This document shows, piece after piece, positions 15,833 through 24,454 of a stretch of DNA of 64,000 nucleotides. Position 1 is the stretch's first letter, and each line of letters begins with the position of its first letter. The translations under genes and the position numbers were made by a program. The notes beneath the pieces are model-generated. The model did not search any database and was not told where the DNA came from. It saw nothing but the letters and a program-made list of their open reading frames with translations. This stretch comes from Ruminococcaceae bacterium P7 (GTDB taxonomy: Bacteria; Bacillota; Clostridia; Oscillospirales; Acutalibacteraceae), in the NCBI GenBank assembly GCA_900100595.1, contig FMUA01000011.1, forward strand, positions 1 through 64,000. The letters run 5' to 3'.

Positions 15833-17113
15833 ATGGAACAATATTTCCATTCGGTAGAGCTGAATGCCGAAATGTGCTGCGGCTGCACCAACTGTCTCAA
15901 GCGCTGTCCCACCGAGGCGATCCGCGTTCACGGCGGCAAGGCGCGGATCCTCAACGAGCGCTGCATCGACTGCGGCGAGTGCATCCGCATTTGTCCTCAT
16001 CATGCCAAGAGGGCGCACAGCTCAAAAATGGAAGAGCTGCAGGGCTTCCGTTACAACGTCGCGATTCCGGCGCCCGCGCTGTTCGGACAGTTCAACGGGC
16101 TGGACAATCTCGACTATGTGCTGACGGGGCTGAAAAAAATCGGCTTCGACAGCGTGTTTGAGGTCTCACGCGCGGCGGAGCTTGTCAGTGAGGCGACGCG
16201 CCGCCTGATCAAGGAAAACAAACTGAAAAAACCGATCATCAGCTCAGCCTGTCCCGCGGTGGTCAGGCTGATCAAGATACGTTTCCCGGAGCTGTGCGAC
16301 AACGTGCTGCCGCTGCTCGCGCCGATCGAGGTCGCGGCGAAGATCGCCCGCGCCGAGGCGATGGAGGCGTCGGGACTTTCCTCGGAGGAGATCGGCGTGT
16401 TCTTCATCACGCCCTGTCCCGCGAAGGTGACGGAGATCCACTCGCCGAACTGCATCGAGAAGTCGCAGGTCAACGGCGCGATCGCGATTTCAAGCATCTA
16501 TCCCGAGCTGGCGCACGCAATGGATCACCTCGACGTGAGCGAGGTAGAGCCGATCGCGCAGTCGGGACTGCTCGGCATCGGCTGGGCGACCTCGGGAGGA
16601 GAGGCTGCCGCGATGCTCGGCGACAAATACCTCGCGGCGGACGGCATCGAGAACGTCATCCGCGTCCTCGAGGAGCTGGAGGACGAGCGCATCCACGATG
16701 TGGAATTCATCGAGCTGAACGCCTGCGCGGGCGGCTGCGTCGGCGGCGTGCTGACGGTCGAGAACCCGTATGTGGCGCAGGCGAGAATCCATAACCTCCG
16801 CAAATACCTGCCCGTGTCGCTGAACCATATCGAGGGCAGGAGCATCGACGACATGTGCTGGAGCGACGAGCTGACCTTCGACGCGGATATCTTCCGCCTT
16901 GACGAGGACCTGGGCAAGGCGATGGAGATGATGACGCGGCTCGAGAGCATCTACGGCGACCTGCCAAAGCTCGACTGCGGCTCCTGCGGCGCTCCGACCT
17001 GCCGCGCGCTCGCGGAGGATATCGTCAAGGGCAAGGCGAAGGAGACCGACTGCATCCACAAGCTCAAGGCGAAGATCCAGATTGTATACGACCAGCTGAA
17101 AAATACGATTTGA
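15833..17113 (+). CDS. HydS-like [FeFe]-hydrogenase-related iron-sulfur protein
   Basis: 426 residues. Residues 14-55 carry two 4Fe-4S ferredoxin motifs (CCGCTNCLKRCP and CIDCGECIRICP). Residues 75-340 are a [FeFe]-hydrogenase catalytic-type domain: the L1 position reads 'ISSACPAVV' instead of TSCxPGW, L2 'ITPCPAKVTE' and L3 'LNACAGGCVGG' keep their cysteines. Residues 375-395 are an RnfB-like Fe-S motif (CGSCGAPTCRALAEDI). Proteins of this type lie upstream of HydABC in Ruminococcus and are thought to sense H2 or redox state. A PAS domain, seen in some HydS proteins, is absent. The altered L1 motif suggests low or no turnover, with a sensor role. Confidence 0.82.
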   Translation: MEQYFHSVELNAEMCCGCTNCLKRCPTEAIRVHGGKARILNERCIDCGECIRICPHHAKRAHSSKMEELQGFRYNVAIPAPALFGQFNGLDNLDYVLTGLKKIGFDSVFEVSRAAELVSEATRRLIKENKLKKPIISSACPAVVRLIKIRFPELCDNVLPLLAPIEVAAKIARAEAMEASGLSSEEIGVFFITPCPAKVTEIHSPNCIEKSQVNGAIAISSIYPELAHAMDHLDVSEVEPIAQSGLLGIGWATSGGEAAAMLGDKYLAADGIENVIRVLEELEDERIHDVEFIELNACAGGCVGGVLTVENPYVAQARIHNLRKYLPVSLNHIEGRSIDDMCWSDELTFDADIFRLDEDLGKAMEMMTRLESIYGDLPKLDCGSCGAPTCRALAEDIVKGKAKETDCIHKLKAKIQIVYDQLKNTI

Positions 17114-17126
17114 TACGGAGTGCGAT

Positions 17127-17459
17127 ATGACAGTAAAGGAATTTGCCGAAAGGCTCAATTTGAAAGTGATGATCGAGGGCGAGATGGACAGGGAGATCAC
17201 AGGCTGCTACATCGGCGACCTGCTGAGCTGGGTCATGGGCAGAGCGCCCGAGGACTCGGCGTGGCTGACGGTCATGGGCAACATCAATTCCATCGCCGTC
17301 GCCACCCTTGCGGACGTGAGCTGCATCGTGCTGGTGGAGAACGCCGCCCTCGACGAAAACGCCGCGCAGAAAGCGGACATCCACGGCGTGACGATTTTAC
17401 AGACGCCCGAAAACAGCTATCAGCTCGCGGTCAAGCTGCACGGGCTGCTGGAAGAATAA
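17127..17459 (+). CDS. DRTGG-domain-like protein, second copy
   Basis: 110 residues, paralogous to the first gene of the operon: 'TVKEFAERLNLKVMIEGEMDREITGCYIGDLLSWVM' aligns with that protein's N-terminus, and 'VSCIVLVENAALDENAAQKA' with 'MACIVFVRGKVPDDSIIRLA'. Both lack obvious catalytic residues. It starts 13 bases after the HydS-like gene and ends one base before the PHP gene. A regulatory ligand-binding role is likely by family; the ligand is unknown. Confidence 0.7.
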   Translation: MTVKEFAERLNLKVMIEGEMDREITGCYIGDLLSWVMGRAPEDSAWLTVMGNINSIAVATLADVSCIVLVENAALDENAAQKADIHGVTILQTPENSYQLAVKLHGLLEE

Positions 17460-17460
17460 C

Positions 17461-18180
17461 ATGAAATACTACTATGATCTGCACCTCCATTCCTGCCTGT
17501 CCCCTTGCGGCGATATGGATATGACGCCGAACAACATCACGGGCATGGCAAAGCTGCTCGGTCTGGATATCATCGCCCTGACCGACCACAACACCTGCCG
17601 TAATTGTGAGGCGACAATCGCTGCGGGAAAGGAAAACGGCGTCGTCGTCGTGCCGGGAATGGAACTGACCACCAGCGAGGATATCCACGCGGTCTGCCTG
17701 TTTCCCAACTTGGAGCGGGCGATGGAATGGAGTGATTACGTCGATTCGCACCGCATCAAGGTGCGCAACCGCCCCGATATCTACGGCAGGCAGGTGATGA
17801 TGAACGCCCTCGACGAGGAGACGGGAGAGATCGAGCATCTGCTTCTGCCCGCGAGCGAAATCAGCATCATGAACGCCTATAAAATAGTGAAGGACTTCGG
17901 CGGCATCTGCTATCCCGCGCACGTCGACCGCGACAGCCTGTCCATCCTCTCGGTGCTGGGAGAGATCGACGAGAGCTGCGGCTTCGTCACCGCCGAGCTT
18001 GCCGACAAGAGCAAGCTCCCCGCGCTGCGGAAGCTGCATCCGATCCTTGACACGCTCAACCTCGTCACCTCCTCCGACGCGCATTATCTCGAGAATATGC
18101 GCGACGCGGAAAACCGGATCGAGCTGGAGGAATTGACCGCAGAATGCCTCGTGCGAACGCTCGATTTACCAAAAATTTAA
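17461..18180 (+). CDS. PHP-domain phosphoesterase
   Basis: 239 residues with a PHP domain: 'YYYDLHLHSCLSPCGDMDMTP' supplies the first metal-binding histidines, 'ALTDHNTCRNC' the next, 'GMELTTSEDIHAVCLF' the Glu/His pair, and 'YPAHVDRDS' and 'VTSSDAHYLEN' the last ligands. This is the trpH/YciV-like PHP type acting on phosphoesters or nucleotides. Its location as the last gene of an operon of DRTGG, HATPase and HydS-like proteins is a recurring arrangement in Clostridia, suggesting it handles a small-molecule signal or nucleotide; the substrate is unknown. Confidence 0.78.
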   Translation: MKYYYDLHLHSCLSPCGDMDMTPNNITGMAKLLGLDIIALTDHNTCRNCEATIAAGKENGVVVVPGMELTTSEDIHAVCLFPNLERAMEWSDYVDSHRIKVRNRPDIYGRQVMMNALDEETGEIEHLLLPASEISIMNAYKIVKDFGGICYPAHVDRDSLSILSVLGEIDESCGFVTAELADKSKLPALRKLHPILDTLNLVTSSDAHYLENMRDAENRIELEELTAECLVRTLDLPKI

Positions 18181-18196
18181 GCAGTTTTCTCAAATT

Positions 18197-18238
18197 ATGC
18201 CCATTTATTTTTTGCCTTTTTAGAAAATAAATGGGCAT
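18197..18238 (+). terminator. Long AT-rich hairpin ending the HydS-like operon
   Basis: ATGCCCATTTATTTT (18197-18211) and AAAATAAATGGGCAT (18224-18238) are a perfect 15-bp inverted repeat with a 12-base loop, 17 bases after the PHP stop codon. No T-run follows, so it may also be a processing or mRNA-stability element. Confidence 0.6.
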
Positions 18239-18327
18239 TCAAACTGTAAAGAATAAAAAATAACTATTTTTGAGCAATTTTATGTCGTGCTGATTGTGAA
18301 ATCGGTGAAAAGAGGGAAAAATTTGAG

Positions 18328-18356
18328 TAGACAACAGGGGCGGATTGTGGTATAAT
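18328..18356 (+). promoter_or_regulatory. Promoter of the hydrogenase operon
   Basis: TAGACA (18328-18333), 17-bp spacer, TATAAT (18351-18356). The leader to the first ATG is about 80 bases and contains ATATCGCG and CGGCGATATAT segments that can pair (CGATAT/ATATCG). Confidence 0.75.
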
Positions 18357-18440
18357 CTATTGTAAGTAAATATAATATCGCGAAGTGCGGCGATATATTT
18401 TTTATGGTATTTGACAAAATGATATCAGGGAGGAAAAACA

Positions 18441-18941
18441 ATGCAAAAGAAAATCAGCAGCATCCCGTTTTCCGGGACACCTGAGCAGGAAGCAAAGCTT
18501 AAGGAAGCCATTGCGCGCCATAAGGAAGATCCGGGCGCGGTAATGCCCGTTTTGCAGGAAGCTCAGGAAATTTACGGCTATCTTCCGATTGAAGTGCAGA
18601 CAATGGTAGCTGAGGGTCTGAATGTATCTCTTGAAGAGGTTTACGGCGTATCGACCTTCTATTCCCAGTTCGCGCTCTCTCCGAAGGGTAAGTACAACAT
18701 CTCGGTTTGCCTCGGCACCGCCTGCTATGTAAAGGGCTCGGGCGACATTCTCAACAAGATCTCCGAGCAGCTCGGAATCGGCGCTGAGGAGTGCACCGCC
18801 GACGGTCAGTTCTCACTCACCGCGTGCCGCTGCATCGGCGCCTGCGGACTGGCTCCCGTCATCACCGTCAACGAGGACGTTTACGGCAGACTGACGGTTG
18901 ACGACGTTCCTTACATCATCAACAAGTATAAGAACGCCTGA
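18441..18941 (+). CDS. hydC: NuoE-like 2Fe-2S subunit of bifurcating hydrogenase (HydC)
   Basis: 166 residues of the thioredoxin-like 2Fe-2S (NuoE) family. The cluster ligands are in 'VCLGTACYVKG' and 'TACRCIGACGLAP'. The N-terminal helical part 'VMPVLQEAQEIYGYLPIEV' and 'VYGVSTFYSQF' are typical of NuoE. Within HydABC it passes electrons from the NADH-binding HydB toward HydA. GGAGG precedes the ATG by seven bases. Its TGA overlaps the ATG of the HATPase gene by one base. Confidence 0.93.
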   Translation: MQKKISSIPFSGTPEQEAKLKEAIARHKEDPGAVMPVLQEAQEIYGYLPIEVQTMVAEGLNVSLEEVYGVSTFYSQFALSPKGKYNISVCLGTACYVKGSGDILNKISEQLGIGAEECTADGQFSLTACRCIGACGLAPVITVNEDVYGRLTVDDVPYIINKYKNA

Positions 18942-19498
18942 TGCGCGAGCTATCCTTAAACGTCATGGACGTGGCGCAGAATTCCGTGAGAGCGCAGGCG
19001 GATCTGGTGCGCATCTCCGTTGAGGAGAGCGACAGGGAGGACTTCCTGAGGATCACCATCGCAGACGACGGCTGCGGCATGACAGAAGAACAGGTACAGC
19101 AGGTAATCGACCCGTTTTTTACAACACGCACCACCCGCAAGGTGGGGCTGGGCGTACCGCTGTTCAAGCTGTCCGCCGAACAGACGGGCGGCAGCTTTGA
19201 TATCCGGTCGCAGAAGGGTGTCGGCACTACCACCACAGCGACCTACGTCAAGAGTCATGTCGATATGACGCCGCTGGGCGACATCAATTCCACGGTGGAA
19301 ATTCTCATCCGCTGCAATCCCGGCATCGACTTCGTCTTTACCCGCAGCACCGACCTCGGTTCCTTCACGCTCGACACGCGCGAGCTGCGGGAGGTACTCG
19401 AGGGCGTCAGCCTCGACACGCCCGACGTGCTGGAATGGATCAGAGCGTATTTAACAGAACAAACCCAATCTATCATAGGAGGAGCGGATATTCCATGA
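18941..19498 (+). CDS. HATPase-domain protein in the hydrogenase operon
   Basis: 185 residues. Residues 1-110 are a histidine-kinase-like ATPase: 'LSLNVMDVAQNSVRAQA' (N-box), 'ITIADDGCGM' (G1), and 'RTTRKVGLGVPLFKLSAEQTGG' (G2). There is no dimerisation/phosphoacceptor domain, and the last 75 residues are unassigned. A protein of this type sits between hydC and hydB in many Clostridia; its function is not established. Coupling by 1-bp overlap upstream and 4-bp overlap downstream suggests a fixed ratio with the hydrogenase subunits. Confidence 0.82.
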   Translation: MRELSLNVMDVAQNSVRAQADLVRISVEESDREDFLRITIADDGCGMTEEQVQQVIDPFFTTRTTRKVGLGVPLFKLSAEQTGGSFDIRSQKGVGTTTTATYVKSHVDMTPLGDINSTVEILIRCNPGIDFVFTRSTDLGSFTLDTRELREVLEGVSLDTPDVLEWIRAYLTEQTQSIIGGADIP

Positions 19499-19869
19499 AA
19501 TCTTTAGCTGAATTGAAGGCAATCAGAGATAAGGCGAGAGCCGAACTCGATTTGAGAAAAGAAAACCCCAACGCCGCGCGCGTTCTCGTCGGTATGGCGA
19601 CCTGCGGTATCGCCGCGGGTGCAAGACCCGTCCTCAACGCCTTTGTTGAGGAGATCGCAAAGCGCGGTCTGACCAATGATATTACCGTCACCCAGACAGG
19701 CTGCATCGGCATCTGTCAGTATGAGCCCGTTGTCGAGATCGAGATTCCCGGACAGGAAAAGGTGACTTATGTAAAGGTAGCTCCCGAAATGGTGTCCAAG
19801 ATCGTCAACGACCATCTTGTCAACAAGAACGTCGTCACCGAATACACCATCGGCGCGCTGACAAACTAA
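19495..19869 (+). CDS. Small 2Fe-2S ferredoxin-like protein
   Basis: 124 residues with a thioredoxin-like 2Fe-2S fold: cysteines in 'GMATCGIAAGARPV' and 'VTQTGCIGICQYEPV'. It resembles the N-terminal domain of HydB-type NuoF subunits and the free ferredoxins found beside them. The ATG at 19495 is chosen because GGAGGAG lies about ten bases upstream; a longer frame from 19435 lies inside the HATPase gene. It overlaps that gene by 4 bp and ends 12 bases before hydB. It probably feeds electrons in the bifurcating complex. Confidence 0.88.
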   Translation: MKSLAELKAIRDKARAELDLRKENPNAARVLVGMATCGIAAGARPVLNAFVEEIAKRGLTNDITVTQTGCIGICQYEPVVEIEIPGQEKVTYVKVAPEMVSKIVNDHLVNKNVVTEYTIGALTN

Positions 19870-19881
19870 GGAGGGCATTCA

Positions 19882-21690
19882 ATGTATCGTTCTAATGTAC
19901 TGGTTTGCGGCGGTACGGGCTGTACCTCCTCAAACAGCTTGACTATCGTTCACAAGCTCAAGGAAGAAATCGAAAGATTCGGACTTCAGGATGAAGTCAA
20001 CGTTATCACCACGGGCTGCTTCGGTCTTTGCGCACTCGGCCCGATCATGGTCGTATATCCCGAGGGCAGCTTCTATTCCATGGTCAAGGTCGAGGATATC
20101 CCCGAGATCGTGGAGGAGCACCTCTTAAAGGGCAGAATCGTGACCCGTCTGCTCTATCAGGAGACCGTCGAGGAGGACACCATCAAGTCCCTCAGCAAGA
20201 CAGCCTTCTATGAGAAGCAGAGACGTGTCGCGCTGCGCAACTGCGGCGTCATCGACCCCGAAAAGATCGACGACTACATCGCTCAGGACGGCTATGCCGC
20301 TCTCGGAAAGGTTCTCACCGAGATGAAGCCTGAGGAGGTCATCCAGACCATCCTCGACTCCGGTCTGCGCGGCAGAGGCGGCGCGGGCTTCCCGACCGGC
20401 CTCAAGTGGAAATTCGCCGCGGCGAACGACGCCGACCAGAAGTACGTCTGCTGCAACGCCGACGAAGGCGACCCGGGCGCGTTCATGGACCGTTCCGTTC
20501 TCGAGGGCGACCCCCATGCGGTACTCGAAGCAATGGCGATCGCGGGCTACGCGATCGGCGCTTCCCAGGGCTACATCTACGTCCGTGCGGAGTATCCCAT
20601 CGCCGTCAAGCGTCTCCAGATCGCGATCGGTCAGGCGCATGAGTACGGACTCCTCGGCGAGGACATCTTCGGCACAGGCTTCAACTTTGACATCCAGCTC
20701 CGTCTCGGCGCAGGCGCGTTCGTCTGCGGTGAGGAGACCTCGCTGATGACCTCTATCGAGGGCAAGCGCGGCGAGCCCAGACCCAGACCTCCGTTCCCGG
20801 CTGTCAAGGGTCTTTACAGGAAGCCCACCATCCTCAACAACGTTGAGACCTACGCCAACATCGCTCAGATCATCCTCAAGGGACCCGAGTGGTTCGCTTC
20901 CATGGGTACCGAGAAGAGCAAGGGTACCAAGGTATTCGCTCTCGGCGGCAAGATCAACCACACCGGTCTTGTTGAAATCCCGATGGGCACCACCCTCCGC
21001 GAGATCGTATTTGAGATCGGCGGCGGCATCCCCAACGGCAAGAAGTTCAAGGCGGCTCAGACAGGCGGTCCTTCCGGCGGATGTATCCCCGAGGAGCACC
21101 TCGATATCGAAATCGACTACGACAACCTGCTCGCGATCGGCTCCATGATGGGCTCGGGCGGTCTGATCGTCATGGACGAGGACAACTGTATGGTAGACGT
21201 TGCCAAGTTCTTCCTCGAGTTCACCGTTGACGAGAGCTGCGGTAAGTGTACTCCCTGCCGTATCGGCACCAAGAGACTGCTTGAAATGCTCGAGAAGATC
21301 ACCAACGGTCAGGGCACCGTCGAGATGCTCGACGAGATGGAGGAGCTGTGCTACTACATCAAGGCGAACTCCCTGTGCGGTCTCGGACAGACAGCGCCCA
21401 ACCCCGTTCTCTCCACCCTGCGTTATTTCAGAAACGAATATTTGAAGCACGTTGTGGACAAGAGATGTCCCGCGGGCGTTTGTAAGAACCTCCTTGAGTT
21501 CAACATTGACCGCGACAAGTGCATCGGCTGCGGCATGTGCGCGAGAAAGTGCCCTGTATCCGCGATTTCCGTAACGGATTACACCGCGCCCGGCAAGAAG
21601 AAGCCCGCTTACGCGATCGATCACAGCAAGTGCATCAAGTGCGGCGCTTGTATCGATACCTGCAAGTTCAAGGCAGTATCAAAGGGCTAA
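19882..21690 (+). CDS. hydB: NADH-binding hydrogenase subunit HydB (NuoF-like)
   Basis: 602 residues, full length. Domains in order: N-terminal thioredoxin-like 2Fe-2S (residues 1-90, 'CGGTGCTSS', 'TTGCFGLCALGP'); NuoF FMN/NADH core ('RGRGGAGFPTGLKW', 'CNADEGDPGAFMDRS'); SLBB region; 4Fe-4S motif 'ESCGKCTPCRIGTKRLL'; and a C-terminal 2x4Fe-4S ferredoxin ('CIGCGMCARKCP', 'CIKCGACIDTCK'). It is the flavin subunit where NAD(H) exchanges electrons in electron-bifurcating/confurcating hydrogenases. A ribosome site GGAGG precedes the ATG, and hydA follows after 17 bases. Confidence 0.95.
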   Translation: MYRSNVLVCGGTGCTSSNSLTIVHKLKEEIERFGLQDEVNVITTGCFGLCALGPIMVVYPEGSFYSMVKVEDIPEIVEEHLLKGRIVTRLLYQETVEEDTIKSLSKTAFYEKQRRVALRNCGVIDPEKIDDYIAQDGYAALGKVLTEMKPEEVIQTILDSGLRGRGGAGFPTGLKWKFAAANDADQKYVCCNADEGDPGAFMDRSVLEGDPHAVLEAMAIAGYAIGASQGYIYVRAEYPIAVKRLQIAIGQAHEYGLLGEDIFGTGFNFDIQLRLGAGAFVCGEETSLMTSIEGKRGEPRPRPPFPAVKGLYRKPTILNNVETYANIAQIILKGPEWFASMGTEKSKGTKVFALGGKINHTGLVEIPMGTTLREIVFEIGGGIPNGKKFKAAQTGGPSGGCIPEEHLDIEIDYDNLLAIGSMMGSGGLIVMDEDNCMVDVAKFFLEFTVDESCGKCTPCRIGTKRLLEMLEKITNGQGTVEMLDEMEELCYYIKANSLCGLGQTAPNPVLSTLRYFRNEYLKHVVDKRCPAGVCKNLLEFNIDRDKCIGCGMCARKCPVSAISVTDYTAPGKKKPAYAIDHSKCIKCGACIDTCKFKAVSKG

Positions 21691-21707
21691 GGAAAGGAGA
21701 TATGAAC

Positions 21708-23447
21708 ATGGAAATGTTGAACATTAAAATCAACGGTAAAGACTATCAGGTCGAGAAAAATACCACCATCCTTGAAGCCTGCCATCAGTTCGGTATCAAA
21801 ATTCCGACTCTTTGCTACTTAAAGGACATCAACGAAATCGGCGCCTGCCGCATGTGCCTCTGCGAGGTAAAGGGCGCGCGCAGCCTTGTCGCTGCCTGCG
21901 TATACCCCATCGACAGAGAGGGTACCGAGATCTTCACCAATACTCCCCAGATTCAGAAATACAGAAAGACCAACCTCGAGCTTCTGCTCTCCAACCACGA
22001 CAAAAAGTGTCTTTCCTGCCCCAGAAGCAACTCCTGCGAGCTCCAGCAGCTCTGCCTTGAGTACGGCGTAGACGAGACCAAGTTCGGCGGTGAGGCGACC
22101 AAGTACGAGGAGGATCACTCCACGCTGCACCTCGTCAGAAACAACAACAAGTGCATCCTCTGCCGCCGCTGCGTAGCTGCCTGTAAGGAGCAGTATGTCT
22201 CCGTTATCGGCGCGAACAACCGCGGCTTCGACACCGTCATCAGCTGCGCGTTCAATCAGGAGCTCAACAACGTCGCGTGTGTCAGCTGCGGTCAGTGCAC
22301 CGTTGTCTGCCCGACAGGCGCTTTGGTTGAGCGCGACGATACCGACAAGGTATTCGCGGCTCTCAACGATCCCACCAAGCACGTTGTCGTTCACACCGCT
22401 CCCTCCATCAGAGCGACCCTCGGCGAGTGCTTCGATATGCCCATCGGCACCAACGTCAAGGGCAAGATGGTTGCGGCTCTCAAGCTCCTCGGCTTTGACA
22501 AGGTATTCGACACCAACTTCGGCGCCGACCTCACCATCATGGAAGAGGGCACCGAGTTCATCCAGCGCGTACAGAACGGCGGCACTCTGCCGATGATCAC
22601 CTCCTGCTCACCCGGCTGGGTCAAGTTCTGCGAGCACTACTATCCCGACCTCATTCCGCACCTCTCCACCTGCAAGTCACCCCAGCAGATGCAGGGCGCA
22701 ATGATTAAGTCCTACTACGCCGAGAAGGCGGGCATCGACCCCAGAGATATCGTGGTCGTATCCGTAATGCCCTGCGTAGCGAAGAAATTCGAGATCAAGC
22801 GTCCCGACCAGGGCCGCGACGACATGCAGGACAACGACATCTCCATCACCACCCGTGAGCTTGCGAAGATGATCAAGACCGCCGGCATCCAGTTCACCGC
22901 TCTTGCCGACGAGGAGTTCGATCCCATCATGGCGATCGGTTCCGGCGCGGGCACCATCTTCGGCGCGACCGGCGGCGTTATGGAAGCGGCTCTCCGTACC
23001 GTAGCGGACAAGCTGACAGGCGAGGATCTCAAGACCATCGATTACAACGAAGTACGCGGCACCGACCCGATCAAGGAAGCGACCTACGACGTTGCAGGCA
23101 TGCAGGTCAAGGTTGCGGTCACCTCCGGACTCAAGAACGCGGCGAAGCTGCTCGACGAGATCCGCGCGGGCAAGTCTCCCTATCAGTTCATCGAGGTTAT
23201 GTGCTGCCCGGGCGGCTGCGTCAACGGCGGCGGTCAGCCCATCCAGCCCGGTCACGTGAGAAACTTCACCGACCTCAAGGCGCTCCGTGCGAAGGCTCTC
23301 TATGAGGACGACCTCAGCCTCGAGTACAGAAAGTCTCACGACAACCCCGAAATCAAGGCGATTTACGACGAGTACCTCGGCGAGCCGGGTTCACACCTTG
23401 CGCACGAGCTGCTCCACACCTCCTATATCAAGAGAAAGAAAAACTGA
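21708..23447 (+). CDS. hydA: [FeFe]-hydrogenase catalytic subunit HydA
   Basis: 579 residues. In order: plant-type 2Fe-2S domain ('GACRMCLCEVKG'), His/Cys-ligated 4Fe-4S region ('CLSCPRSNSCELQQLC'), two ferredoxin 4Fe-4S motifs ('CILCRRCVAACK', 'CVSCGQCTVVCP'), then the H-cluster domain with canonical L1 'ITSCSPGWVKFCE', L2 'MPCVAKKFE' and L3 'MCCPGGCVNGGGQP', and the C-terminal small-subunit-like extension. It reduces protons to H2 using electrons from NADH and ferredoxin through HydB/HydC. The ATG at 21708 is favoured since AAAGGAG lies eight bases upstream; another ATG at 21702 is too close to it. Confidence 0.96.
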   Translation: MEMLNIKINGKDYQVEKNTTILEACHQFGIKIPTLCYLKDINEIGACRMCLCEVKGARSLVAACVYPIDREGTEIFTNTPQIQKYRKTNLELLLSNHDKKCLSCPRSNSCELQQLCLEYGVDETKFGGEATKYEEDHSTLHLVRNNNKCILCRRCVAACKEQYVSVIGANNRGFDTVISCAFNQELNNVACVSCGQCTVVCPTGALVERDDTDKVFAALNDPTKHVVVHTAPSIRATLGECFDMPIGTNVKGKMVAALKLLGFDKVFDTNFGADLTIMEEGTEFIQRVQNGGTLPMITSCSPGWVKFCEHYYPDLIPHLSTCKSPQQMQGAMIKSYYAEKAGIDPRDIVVVSVMPCVAKKFEIKRPDQGRDDMQDNDISITTRELAKMIKTAGIQFTALADEEFDPIMAIGSGAGTIFGATGGVMEAALRTVADKLTGEDLKTIDYNEVRGTDPIKEATYDVAGMQVKVAVTSGLKNAAKLLDEIRAGKSPYQFIEVMCCPGGCVNGGGQPIQPGHVRNFTDLKALRAKALYEDDLSLEYRKSHDNPEIKAIYDEYLGEPGSHLAHELLHTSYIKRKKN

Positions 23448-23465
23448 TTTCTTTGTCAAATACAA

Positions 23466-23492
23466 AAGGGACCGGCATTGCGTCGGTCCCTT
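23466..23492 (+). terminator. Hydrogenase operon terminator
   Basis: AAGGGACCG/CGGTCCCTT, 9-bp perfect stem, between convergent genes ending at 23447 and 23503. The plus-strand side continues TGCATTTTGGG. Confidence 0.8.
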
Positions 23493-23502
23493 GCATTTTG
23501 GG

Positions 23503-24306
23503 TTATTTCTTTTTGTAAATGACAAGCACAAATTCAATCGGCGTGGTGAGCGTTTCGAGCGTTTGCAGGCGGTTCATGCCCTCGGTGGGCGTATGGTAAT
23601 AATACGGCGTCATCTGAAAGAGCGCGTTGATATCCGGCTGACTGCCGAGCGTGATTTCCGACAGGACGTGCACGCGCTCGACGACCTCCAGACCCTCGGC
23701 GTCGGGTTCCTTTTCGTCGTTGTAATACGGCGCGTCATAGAGCGCCTGCTTCAAGCCGAAAAGATGATGCTTTCCGGGTATAGCTGTCATGATCACGCCG
23801 CCGTCCGAAAGGATTCTGCGGAATTCGGGCGCGTGAAAGGGCGCGAAAAGGTGGAACGCCGCCTGAACCGCGCCGTCACGGACGGGAATCGACGCGATAT
23901 TCGCGACAAAAAACCGTGCGCCGCATTTGCGTTTCGCCGCGAGACGCACCATATTCTTGCTCAGGTCAAAGCCGTAGAAATCCCTTTCCAGCCGTTCGGC
24001 GCAGTACGCGGTGTAATAGCCCTCGCCGCAGCAGATATCGAGCACGCTGCCGCCGTCGTCGGAATAACGCGCTAAGCAGTCGCAGACCGCCTGCGCCAAG
24101 GGTTCATAATAGCCCTTGTTGAGAAAATCGCGGCGCGAACTTGCCATAGCCTTGTTGTCGCCCGTCGTATCGCCGCTCTTGCGGGCGGAAAGCAGGTTGA
24201 CATAGCCTTCCTTGGCATTATCGAAGCAGTGGTTGTTCTCACACCGCAGGATTTTTTCCTGCTGATTCATATTTCCCGCGCAGACGGGGCATTTTAAAAT
24301 GTTCAT
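23503..24306 (-). CDS. RlmA-type 23S rRNA (guanine) methyltransferase
   Basis: 267 residues. The N-terminal zinc finger is 'LKCPVCAGNM' with 'LRCENNHCFD' (four cysteines and a nearby His). The Rossmann methyltransferase domain follows: 'SVLDICCGEGYYTAYCAE' binds SAM and 'DFYGFDLSKNMVRLAAKR' is motif II. This is the pattern of RlmA(I)/(II), which methylate G745 or G748 of 23S rRNA; RlmA(II) gives resistance to some macrolides such as tylosin. Which base is modified cannot be told. It is monocistronic. Confidence 0.85.
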   Translation of the reverse strand: MNILKCPVCAGNMNQQEKILRCENNHCFDNAKEGYVNLLSARKSGDTTGDNKAMASSRRDFLNKGYYEPLAQAVCDCLARYSDDGGSVLDICCGEGYYTAYCAERLERDFYGFDLSKNMVRLAAKRKCGARFFVANIASIPVRDGAVQAAFHLFAPFHAPEFRRILSDGGVIMTAIPGKHHLFGLKQALYDAPYYNDEKEPDAEGLEVVERVHVLSEITLGSQPDINALFQMTPYYYHTPTEGMNRLQTLETLTTPIEFVLVIYKKK

Positions 24307-24395
24307 GGCAGCACTCTCTTTGGCAGTATATATTATAGTATAGCATAGATTTCAGATTCTGCCAAGCGGCTGTCAGATTTTTCCGCGCAAAACCA

Positions 24396-24424
24396 TTGCG
24401 CAACGGAAAAGAATATGGTACAAT
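24396..24424 (+). promoter_or_regulatory. Promoter of the 24455 lipoprotein gene
   Basis: TTGCGC (24396-24401), 17-bp spacer, TACAAT (24419-24424). Confidence 0.55.
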
Positions 24425-24454
24425 AGTGCTGAACAATGTTGCAAGGAGATTATC

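Noticed and set aside
20125..21624. Minus-strand open frame of 499 codons opposite hydB
   Set aside because: Shadow of the highly biased hydB coding strand; Asp/Glu/Val-rich with no motifs.
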